NCBI RefSeq assembly: GCF_009496535.1
Contig: NZ_WIDL01000015.1
Span: forward strand, 1 to 64,000
DNA from: Stenotrophomonas sp. MYb238
GTDB lineage: Bacteria; Pseudomonadota; Gammaproteobacteria; Xanthomonadales; Xanthomonadaceae
Reading direction: 5' to 3'
DNA: 64,000 nt
The notes under the pieces: generated by a model
The model's input: the letters and a program-made list of their open reading frames with translations, nothing else
Told to the model about the DNA's origin: nothing
Database searches by the model: none
Shown: in pieces, positions 26,070 to 34,500 of the stretch
Layout: the number at the start of each line of letters is the position of its first letter
Position numbering within the stretch: position 1 is the stretch's first letter
Position numbers and translations under genes: made by a program

Positions 26070-28688
26070 ATGAACAGCCAGCACCGCAAACCTCTCCCCG
26101 GCACCGCGCTGGACTACTTCGACGCCCGCGAAGCGGTCGACGCCATCGCCCCCGGCGCCTACGCCACGCTGCCGTACACCTCGCGCGTGCTGGCCGAGAA
26201 CCTGGTGCGCCGCTGCGACCCGGCCACGCTCACCGATTCGCTCAAGCAGCTGGTCGAGCGCCGCCGCGATCTGGATTTCCCGTGGTTCCCGGCGCGCGTG
26301 GTCTGCCACGACATCCTCGGCCAGACCGCGCTGGTGGACCTGGCGGGCCTGCGCGACGCCATCGCCGACAAGGGCGGCGACCCGGCCAAGGTCAACCCGG
26401 TGGTGCCGGTGCAGTTGATCGTCGACCACTCGCTGGCGGTGGAGTGCGGCGGCTACGATCCGCAGGCGTTCGCGAAGAACCGCGCCATCGAGGACCGCCG
26501 CAACGAGGACCGTTTCCACTTCATCGACTGGACCAAACTGGCCTTCGAGAACGTGGACGTGATCCCGCCGGGCAACGGCATCATGCACCAGATAAACCTG
26601 GAGAAGATGTCGCCGGTGATCTACCAGCAGGGCGGCGTTGCCTTCCCGGATACCTGCGTCGGCACCGATTCGCATACCCCACACGTGGACGCGCTGGGCG
26701 TGATCGCCATCGGCGTCGGCGGGCTGGAAGCGGAGAACGTGATGCTCGGCCGCGCGTCGTGGATGCGTCTGCCGGACATCGTCGGCGTCAGGCTGACCGG
26801 CAGGCCGCAGCCCAACATCACCGCCACCGACGTGGTGCTGGCCCTGACCGAATTCCTGCGCAAGGAGCGCGTGGTTGGTGCCTGGCTGGAATTCTTCGGC
26901 GAGGGCGCGGCGGCGCTGACCATCGGCGACCGCGCCACCATCTCCAACATGTGTCCCGAATACGGCGCCACTGCGGCGATGTTCTACATCGACCAGCAGA
27001 CCCTGGACTACCTGCGCCTGACCGGCCGCGAGGAAACGCAGGTGGCGCTGGTGGAGAACTACGCGAAGACCACCGGGCTATGGGCCGATGCATTGCGGAC
27101 CGCGCAGTACGAGCGCGTGCTGGAGTTCGACCTGTCCACGGTCGTGCGCAACATGGCCGGCCCGAGCAACCCGCACCGCCGCCTGCCGGTGTCCGACCTG
27201 GCCGAACGCGGCATCGCCGACGAGGCCAAGCTGGAGAGCGGCAAGGGCGAGCAGGCGCAGGGCCTGATGCCCGATGGCGCGGTGATCATCGCCGCCATCA
27301 CCAGCTGCACCAACACCTCCAACCCGCGCAACGTGATCGCCGCCGGCCTGCTGGCGCGCAACGCCAACGCGCGTGGGCTGATGCGCAAGCCCTGGGTGAA
27401 GTCGTCGCTGGCGCCCGGTTCCAAGGCGGTGCAGCTGTACCTGGAGGAAGCCGGCCTGCTGCCGGAGCTGGAGAAGCTGGGCTTCGGCATCGTCGCCTTC
27501 GCCTGCACCACCTGCAATGGCATGAGCGGCGCGCTGGACCCGGCCATCCAGCAGGAGATCATCGACCGCGACCTGTACGCCACCGCGGTGCTGTCGGGCA
27601 ACCGCAACTTCGACGGCCGTATCCACCCGTACGCCAAGCAGGCGTTCCTGGCCTCGCCGCCGCTGGTCATCGCCTACGCCATCGCCGGCACCGTGCGCTT
27701 CGACATCGAGAAGGACGTGCTGGGCGTGGATGCCGACGGCATTGATGTGCGGCTGAAGGACATCTGGCCCAGCGATGCCGAGATCGACGCGGTGGTGCGC
27801 GCCAGCGTCAAGCCCGAGCAGTTCCGCAAGGTCTATGGGCCGATGTTCAACGTGCGCGTCGAGCATGGCGGCAAGGTCAGCCCGCTGTATGACTGGCGGC
27901 CGCAGAGCACCTACATCCGCCGCCCGCCGTACTGGGAGGGCGCGCTGGCCGGCGAACGCACGCTTACCGGCATGCGCCCGCTGGCGGTGCTGCCGGACAA
28001 CATCACCACCGACCACCTGTCGCCATCCAACGCCATCCTGCGCTCCAGCGCCGCCGGCGAATACCTGGCGAAGATGGGCCTGCCGGAAGAGGACTTCAAT
28101 TCCTACGCCACCCATCGCGGCGACCACCTCACCGCGCAGCGCGCCACCTTCGCCAACCCGAAGCTGTTCAACGAGATGGTGCGCAACGACGACGGCAGCG
28201 TGAAGCAGGGCTCGCTGGCGCGGGTGGAGCCGGAAGGCAAGGTCATGCGCATGTGGGAGGCGATCGAGACCTACATGGAGCGCAAGCAGCCGCTGATCAT
28301 CATCGCCGGCGCCGACTACGGCCAGGGCAGCTCGCGCGACTGGGCCGCCAAGGGCGTGCGCCTGGCCGGCGTGGAAGCCATTGTCGCCGAGGGCTTCGAG
28401 CGGATTCACCGTACCAACCTGATCGGCATGGGCGTGCTGCCGCTGGAGTTCAAGCCGGGCACCGACCGCAACACGCTGGGCATCGACGGCACCGAGACCT
28501 TCGACGTGGTCGGGCAGCGCACCCCGCGCGCCGACCTGACCCTGCGCATCCACCGCCGCGACGGCGGCACCGTCGAGGTGCCGGTGACCTGCCGCCTGGA
28601 TTCGGACGAGGAAGTGGCCATCTACGAGGCCGGCGGCGTGCTGCAGCGCTTCGCGCAGGACTTCCTGGAAGGCAGCAGGGTGGCCTGA
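26070..28688 (+). CDS. acnD: 2-methylcitrate dehydratase, iron-sulfur dependent
   Basis: An 872-residue aconitase-superfamily enzyme that dehydrates 2-methylcitrate in the methylcitrate cycle; its product is rearranged by PrpF. The 4Fe-4S cysteines are visible in ITSCTNTSNP and in ACTTCNGMSG. Substrate-binding stretches include TVGTDSHTPH-like CVGTDSHTPH, GADYGQGSSRDWAAKG and FERIHRTNLIGMGVLPLEF. The ATG at 26070 yields MNSQHRKPLPGT; the upstream open frame lies in a repeat and is rejected. Length and location with prpF distinguish it from housekeeping aconitase. Confidence 0.96.
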   Translation: MNSQHRKPLPGTALDYFDAREAVDAIAPGAYATLPYTSRVLAENLVRRCDPATLTDSLKQLVERRRDLDFPWFPARVVCHDILGQTALVDLAGLRDAIADKGGDPAKVNPVVPVQLIVDHSLAVECGGYDPQAFAKNRAIEDRRNEDRFHFIDWTKLAFENVDVIPPGNGIMHQINLEKMSPVIYQQGGVAFPDTCVGTDSHTPHVDALGVIAIGVGGLEAENVMLGRASWMRLPDIVGVRLTGRPQPNITATDVVLALTEFLRKERVVGAWLEFFGEGAAALTIGDRATISNMCPEYGATAAMFYIDQQTLDYLRLTGREETQVALVENYAKTTGLWADALRTAQYERVLEFDLSTVVRNMAGPSNPHRRLPVSDLAERGIADEAKLESGKGEQAQGLMPDGAVIIAAITSCTNTSNPRNVIAAGLLARNANARGLMRKPWVKSSLAPGSKAVQLYLEEAGLLPELEKLGFGIVAFACTTCNGMSGALDPAIQQEIIDRDLYATAVLSGNRNFDGRIHPYAKQAFLASPPLVIAYAIAGTVRFDIEKDVLGVDADGIDVRLKDIWPSDAEIDAVVRASVKPEQFRKVYGPMFNVRVEHGGKVSPLYDWRPQSTYIRRPPYWEGALAGERTLTGMRPLAVLPDNITTDHLSPSNAILRSSAAGEYLAKMGLPEEDFNSYATHRGDHLTAQRATFANPKLFNEMVRNDDGSVKQGSLARVEPEGKVMRMWEAIETYMERKQPLIIIAGADYGQGSSRDWAAKGVRLAGVEAIVAEGFERIHRTNLIGMGVLPLEFKPGTDRNTLGIDGTETFDVVGQRTPRADLTLRIHRRDGGTVEVPVTCRLDSDEEVAIYEAGGVLQRFAQDFLEGSRVA

Positions 28689-28706
28689 GGTCCGGGCCAT
28701 GATCCG

Positions 28707-28736
28707 GCGCCGCCCGCGTACCTGCGCGGGCGGCGC
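28707..28736 (+). terminator. GC-rich hairpin after acnD
   Basis: A perfect 12-base stem (GCGCCGCCCGCG at 28707-28718 pairing with 28725-28736) with a six-base loop starts 18 bases after the acnD stop and is followed by GTTGG rather than a T run. It may attenuate transcription into the downstream genes or protect the acnD message. Confidence 0.5.
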
Positions 28737-28772
28737 GTTGGACGCCAGCCACGGGACACGCCGCGCGACGCC

Positions 28773-29480
28773 ATGAGTGCAAGCCTGTTCTTCAACATCG
28801 CCGGAGCGGTGAACACCGCCTTCATCCTGCTCAGCCTGGCCGGCGTGGCGGCGCAGTTGCGGCTGCTCCAGCGCCGCCGGCAGCGCGTGCACGCCTGCGA
28901 CGGGGCCACCGCGGTGCTGTCGCTCAACCAGTTCACCGTCAGCTTCCTGGCCTACCTGTCCTTCTTCGTCTACGGCTACAGCATCGCGCCGTTCAACCAT
29001 TTCATCGTCTGGCCGCGGCTGCTGGCGTCGTTGCTGGTGCTGCTGATCCTGGCCGAGATCTGGCGCGACCGGCGCAGCCGCGCCGCGCTCGCCAGCCTGC
29101 TGCTGGCGCTGGCGGTATTCACCTGCGCGCTGGCCGGGCTGTTCCGCGGCGGGCAGCACGTCGACGAGGGCAGGGCAGTGGCCAGCGTGATGATCGTGGC
29201 CATCACCGTGCTGCTGGCGCAGGGCTATGCGCACCAGATCCTGCTGATCCTGCGCAACGGCCACACCGGCGCGGTGTCGCTGCGCATGAGCCAGCTGATC
29301 CTGCTGATGGACCTGTCCACGGTGGTCTTCGCCTTCGCCATGGGCCTGCGCCTGGGCTGGCCCCTGCTGGTGCTGGCGGTGGTCAGCGGCAGCACCAAGC
29401 TGGCGATCCTGTGGCTGTTCCGGTGGCAGCATGGCGCGCAGGCGGGCGAGCGCCGGCGGCGGATGGCGTTGGCATCGTGA
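28773..29480 (+). CDS. Seven-helix membrane protein, hypothetical
   Basis: A 235-residue protein with about seven hydrophobic helices and short loops (for example NTAFILLSLAGVAAQL, VSFLAYLSFFVYGYS, AVASVMIVAITVLLAQGYA, QLILLMDLSTVVFAFAM). The pattern is reminiscent of PQ-loop/MtN3-type or related small transporters, but no signature is strong enough to assign it. The ATG at 28773 gives MSASLFFNIAG. It lies inside the prp gene run, after acnD and ahead of a lipoprotein gene and prpF, all on the plus strand. A role in propionate uptake is possible but unproven. Confidence 0.65.
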   Translation: MSASLFFNIAGAVNTAFILLSLAGVAAQLRLLQRRRQRVHACDGATAVLSLNQFTVSFLAYLSFFVYGYSIAPFNHFIVWPRLLASLLVLLILAEIWRDRRSRAALASLLLALAVFTCALAGLFRGGQHVDEGRAVASVMIVAITVLLAQGYAHQILLILRNGHTGAVSLRMSQLILLMDLSTVVFAFAMGLRLGWPLLVLAVVSGSTKLAILWLFRWQHGAQAGERRRRMALAS

Positions 29481-29554
29481 TGCTTCGCGACAGCCGCCGT
29501 CATGAATCGGAAAAACAACGACAGGGTGCCGCGATTGGCGGTGCCGGAGAAACG

Positions 29555-30253
29555 ATGAAACAAGTAAAAACATCGCACATCGCCTGCTTCGCCGCCGCCA
29601 GTCTGCTGCTGTCGCTGACCGGCTGCATGAGCGTGCCGGAGTTCCATGTCGGTACCGAGCGCGTCGACGGCGCCTTCGTATCCACCGACGGCAAGCTGTA
29701 CCTGCTGGGCACCACGCGCAGCGCGGTGTTCGATGCCGCACCGTTCGGCGCCTACCGCGCGCTGATGGACAGCCCGCTGAAGGACGCGGTGGCGTGTGCG
29801 CGGCTGAACTACCGCATCGACGTCAAGGGCAGCGCCGCGGCCGAAACCGTGCACGGTACTTACGGCATGCTGCTGCACGCCGACCGCGTGGCGCCGGAAC
29901 AGGCCGCCCGCTTCGGCCTGCAGCGGCTGGAGGTGGCGGCGCTGGACGACCCGGCGCGCGTGCCGGACCGCTACCTGAAGGCGGCCGACCCGGCCTGCGG
30001 CCTCCCGTCCGCAGGTGGCAGCTATTACAGCGTGTTGTTCGAGGGCGACGGCACCTGGGTGCGCCTGCCCGACAGCTACGCGCTGATCGAGAAAAGCCGG
30101 CTGCCGACGCCTATCGAGGCGCGGCTGGAAGTGAACCGCACCGCGGCGCCGCTGTTCAACCCGCTGCAGGTGGCGGGCGGGGTGGTCGGCGTGGCGGCGA
30201 TCCCGGTATTCCTGGTTTCCATCCCGTTCCTGGGCCCCGATCATTGGAAATGA
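29555..30253 (+). CDS. Lipoprotein, hypothetical
   Basis: A 232-residue predicted lipoprotein: a basic start (MKQVKTS), hydrophobic LLLSLTGCMS with the lipidated Cys at about residue 24, then a mature domain with FHVGTERVDGAFVSTDGKLYLLGTT and two further cysteines (VACARL, PACGLP). Near the C terminus there is a second hydrophobic stretch (VAGGVVGVAAIPVFLVSIPF), which could insert into a membrane. I do not recognise a family. The ATG at 29555 follows a GGAGA ribosome binding site. It ends one base before the prpF start, so the two are translationally linked. Confidence 0.65.
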   Translation: MKQVKTSHIACFAAASLLLSLTGCMSVPEFHVGTERVDGAFVSTDGKLYLLGTTRSAVFDAAPFGAYRALMDSPLKDAVACARLNYRIDVKGSAAAETVHGTYGMLLHADRVAPEQAARFGLQRLEVAALDDPARVPDRYLKAADPACGLPSAGGSYYSVLFEGDGTWVRLPDSYALIEKSRLPTPIEARLEVNRTAAPLFNPLQVAGGVVGVAAIPVFLVSIPFLGPDHWK

Positions 30254-30254
30254 C

Positions 30255-31448
30255 ATGAGCACGAAAACTCCCCCGCAGATCCGCATCCCGGCCACCTACA
30301 TGCGTGGCGGCACCAGCAAGGGCGTGTTCTTCCGCCTCGACGATCTGCCCGAAACCGCGCGCGTCCCCGGCCCGGCGCGCGACGCGCTGCTGATGCGCGT
30401 GATCGGCTCGCCCGACCCGTACGGCAAGCACACCGACGGCATGGGCGGGGCGACGTCGAGCACCAGCAAGTGCGTGATCATCGCCCCGGCCTCGGTGCCG
30501 GACCACGATGTCGATTACCTGTACGGCCAGGTCTCCATCGACAGCGCCTTCGTCGACTGGTCGGGCAACTGCGGCAACCTCAGCACCGCGGTGGGGCCGT
30601 TCGCCATCGCCAACGGCTTCGTCCCGGCCGCGCGCATCCCGCGCGACGGCACGGTGGCGGTGCGGGTGTGGCAGGCCAACATCGGCAGGACCATCGCCGT
30701 GCACGTCCCGGTCCGCGACGGGCAGGTGCAGGAAACCGGCGATTTCGAACTGGACGGGGTGACCTTCCCGGCGGCGGAGATCGTGCTGGAGTTCATCGAT
30801 CCTTCCGACGACGAAGGCGAGGGCGGCTCCATGCTCCCTACCGGCAACCTGGTCGACGACCTGGAGGTGCCCGGCGTCGGTACGCTCAAGGCGACGATGA
30901 TCACCGCCGGCATTCCCACCGTGTTCGTCGATGCCGACGCCCTCGGCTACGACGGCACCGAGCTGCAGCCGGCGATCAACGAGGACAAGGCGGCGCTGGT
31001 GAAGCTGGAAGCCATCCGCGTGGCCGGCGCGCTGCGCATGGGCCTGATCAAGGCGCCGGAGGAAGCGGCCACGCGCCAGCACACGCCCAAGGTCGCCTTC
31101 GTGGCGCCGGCGAAGGACTACGTCGCCTCCAGCGGCAAGCGCATCGCCGCCGCCGACATCGACCTCAATGTGCGCGCGATGTCTATGGGCAAGCTGCACC
31201 ACGCGATGATGGGCACCGCCTCGGTCGCCATCGCCACCGCCGCGGCCGTGCCCGGCACCCTGGTGAACCTGGCCGCCGGCGGCGGGGCGCGCGAGGCGGT
31301 GCGTTTCGGCCATCCTTCCGGCACCTTGCGGGTGGGCGCGGCGGTGGCCTTGGTCGACGGCCAGTGGACCGTCACCAAGGCGGTGATGTCGCGTTCGGCG
31401 CGGGTGCTGATGGACGGCGCGGTGCGGGTGCCGGGCGACGCGTTCTGA
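30255..31448 (+). CDS. prpF: 2-methylaconitate cis-trans isomerase
   Basis: A 397-residue enzyme of the PrpF family that converts the AcnD product to cis-2-methylaconitate, a step needed only with AcnD. Family stretches include TYMRGGTSKGVFF, MGGATSSTSKCVII, DWSGNCGNLSTAVGPFA and FGHPSGTLRVGA; the fold is related to diaminopimelate epimerase. The start overlaps the end region of the preceding lipoprotein gene by reading frame change (ATGACATGAG). With prpB, prpC and acnD it completes the AcnD/PrpF variant of the methylcitrate cycle. Confidence 0.96.
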   Translation: MSTKTPPQIRIPATYMRGGTSKGVFFRLDDLPETARVPGPARDALLMRVIGSPDPYGKHTDGMGGATSSTSKCVIIAPASVPDHDVDYLYGQVSIDSAFVDWSGNCGNLSTAVGPFAIANGFVPAARIPRDGTVAVRVWQANIGRTIAVHVPVRDGQVQETGDFELDGVTFPAAEIVLEFIDPSDDEGEGGSMLPTGNLVDDLEVPGVGTLKATMITAGIPTVFVDADALGYDGTELQPAINEDKAALVKLEAIRVAGALRMGLIKAPEEAATRQHTPKVAFVAPAKDYVASSGKRIAAADIDLNVRAMSMGKLHHAMMGTASVAIATAAAVPGTLVNLAAGGGAREAVRFGHPSGTLRVGAAVALVDGQWTVTKAVMSRSARVLMDGAVRVPGDAF

Positions 31449-31462
31449 CCTGTCGCCACGCT

Positions 31463-31491
31463 GCCGGCACGCCCTGCGATGGCGTGCCGGC
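31463..31491 (+). terminator. Hairpin terminator candidate after prpF
   Basis: A perfect 11-base stem (GCCGGCACGCC at 31463-31473, complement at 31481-31491) with a seven-base loop lies 15 bases after the prpF stop. No T run follows. It marks the likely end of the prp transcript before the alpha-2-macroglobulin gene. Confidence 0.55.
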
Positions 31492-31520
31492 GCGCACACA
31501 AGGCGTACGCGGGCGGCGGC

Positions 31521-31526
31521 TATACT
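31521..31526 (+). promoter_or_regulatory. Candidate -10 element for the alpha-2-macroglobulin gene
   Basis: TATACT stands out in a G+C-rich gap 24 bases before the start codon at 31550, after the prpF hairpin. No good -35 hexamer is visible at the expected distance, so this is a tentative sigma-70-type element. Confidence 0.4.
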
Positions 31527-31549
31527 CGCCGCGTCTGCAGGAGGACGCC

Positions 31550-34500
31550 ATGGGCAACAGGAAGTGGAAGCACATGCGGTGGGCCGCGGTCGCGCTGGCG
31601 ACGCTGGCGCTGCTCGCCGGCTGCAAGCGCAACGAGACCGGGCAGCTGCCCGGCGCCAGCGGCGAGGCGATCCAGGCCAAGCGCGACGAGGTCAAGGGCT
31701 TCGCGCTGGTGCGCGTGTGGCCCGACCAGAAGGGCGGCGACGGCCTGTCGCTGGCGGTGGAGTTCTCCCAGCCGCTGGTCGGCACCCAGGACTTCGACAA
31801 GCTGCTGCGCTTCGAGGAAAAGGTCGGCACCGAGGACAGCAGTTGGTCGCTGTCCGACGACGGCAAGACCCTGCGCTATCCCTACGTCGAGGCGGCCAAG
31901 GACTACACCCTGATCGTCTCGGCCGACCTGCTGGCCGCCGACGGCAGCCGCTTGGGCAAGGAGGTGCGCCAGCAGGTGTTCACCGGCGAACTGAAGCCGG
32001 CCGCCGGCTTCGCCTCGCAGGGCAGCGTGCTGCCGGCGCGCGAGAGCCGCGGCCTGCCGGTGGTGTCGGTCAACGTGCCGGAAGTGGACGTCGAATTCCT
32101 GCGCGTGGGCGAGAAGAACCTGCCCACCTTCTTCAGCCAGTACCAGCGCGGCGGCCGCCGCGGCAGCTGGGAGCTGGACAGCGACTACGGCGAGCACACG
32201 CCGATCTCGCAGCTGGCCGACCCGGTCTACGTCAACCGCTTCGTGCTCGGCGGCAAGCCCAACGAGCGGGTGCTGACCTACCTGCCCATCCAGGACATCA
32301 AGGAACTGCAGCAACCCGGCCTGTACTTCGCGGTGATGAAGCGCGCCGGCAGCTTCGAGGGCGAGTACGACACCGCCTTCTTCACCGTCAGCGACATCGG
32401 CCTGCACACCCGCGCCTACAAGGAGCAGCTGTTCGTGCACACCGCTTCGCTGGCCTCCGGCGCGCCGGCGAAGAAGGTCGAGCTGCGCGTGCTCGACGGC
32501 AAGGGCGAGACGGTGCTCAAGGGCCAGACCGACGCCAACGGCAACGCCCTGCTCAACTACACGCTCGACGCGGCGCACGTGCTGGTGGCCTCCAGCGGCG
32601 GCGATACCACGATGCTGCCGTTCAACCAGCCGGCGCTGGACCTGAGCGAGTTCGCCGTGGCCGGGCGCCAGAACGCCTGGTTCGACGTGTTCGCCTGGTC
32701 CGGCCGCGACCTGTACCGCCCCGGCGAGACCGTGCGCGTGTCGGCGTTGCTGCGCGACAACGACGGCAAGCCGGTCGCCGGCCCGGACAAGGGCGGGCAG
32801 CCGGTGTTCCTGCGCCTGAAGCAGCCCGACGGCAAGGTGTTCCGCGAGACCCGCCTGCAGCCGGGCGCGCAGGGATATTTCAGCTTCGAGCAGGCGATTC
32901 CGGTCGAAGCGCCGACCGGCCGCTGGCAGGTGGAATTCCGTACCGACCCGGCCAGCAAGGAAGCGGTGCAGGGCATGACCCTGCGCATCGAGGAGTTCCT
33001 GCCCGAGCGCATGAAGCTGGACCTGGACAGCGCGCAAAAGACGCTCAAGCCGGGCGAGCCGCTCAAGCTCCAGGCCGACGCGGCCTACCTGTACGGCGCG
33101 CCGGCCGACGGCAACCGCTTCACCGCCAAGCTGGCGGTGGCGGTGGAACAGCACCCGGTCGAATCGATGCCGGGCTGGTTCTTCGGCGACCCGACCGTGG
33201 ACCTGCCGCGCGAAGCCAACGACGTGATCGACACCACCCTGCCCAGGGACGGCAAGCTGCGCGAGGACATCGCGCTGCCGGAAGAGGTCGGCAAGGGCAC
33301 GACGGTGGCGGCGGTAGTGTCCGGCAGCGTCTACGAGACCGGCGGCCGCACCGTCACCCGCACGCTCAAGCGCGTGCTGTGGCCGGCCCCGGCGCTGGTC
33401 GCGGTGCGCCCGCTGTTCAGCGATGCCGATGGCGCCGACGCCAATGCCAACGCGCGCTTCGAGCTGATGCGCGTGGATGCCGACGGCAAGCCGCAGCCGG
33501 CCAAGGGGCTGAAGGTCACCCTGGTGCGCGAACTGCGCGACTACCACTGGACCTTCACCGACAACCGCTGGGACTACGACTTCACCCGCCGTTTCGAGAA
33601 CAAGGACACCCGCACCGTCGATGCCGGCGCGACCTCGGCGAAGTTCGATTTCCCGGTGGAGTGGGGCGAGTACCGGGTGGACGTGTTTGACCCGGCCACC
33701 GGCCTGACCACGCGCTATCCGTTCCGCGCCGGCTGGAGCTGGAACGACGACAACCGCGGCCTCGACGCGCGCCCGGACAAGGTCAAGCTCGCGCTCGACA
33801 AGACCGGTTACAAGGCCGGCGACACGCTGAAGGTGACGCTGACCCCGCCGCATGCCGGCCGTGGCGTGCTGATGGTCGAAAGCGACCACATGCTCTACGT
33901 GCAGGACATCGACGCCAAGCCGGGCAGCACGTTTGAAATCCCGGTCACCCAGGACTGGGAGCGGCACGACGTCTACGTCACCGCGCTGGTGTTCCGCGGC
34001 GGCAGCGCACCGAGCAAGATCACCCCGGCGCGCGCGGTGGGCGTGGCGCACGTGCCGATGGACCGCCGCGACCGCCGCGTCGCGGTCGGCCTGGTGGCGC
34101 CGAAGCAGATGCGTCCCGAACAGCCGATGACGGTCACCGTCAGCGCGCCGGAACTGGCCGGCAAGCCGGCGCACGTCACCGTCTCGGCGGTGGACGTGGG
34201 TATCCTCAACATCACCCGCTTCCCGGTGCCCGACGCCAACGCGCATTTCTTCGCGCAGCGGCGGCTGGGCGTGGACGCCTACGACATCTACGGGCGGGTG
34301 ATCGAGAGCTTCGAGGGCAACAGCGGCAAGCTCAAGTTCGGCGGCGACATGGCGCTGCAGGCGCTGCCGCAGGCGCGGCGCCCGACCGCGCGAGTACAGA
34401 CCGTGGACCTGTTCTCCGGCCCGGTCGCGCTCGATGCCAAGGGCAATGCGCGCATCGCCCTGCAGGTGCCGGACTTCAACGGCACGCTGCGGGTATCGGC

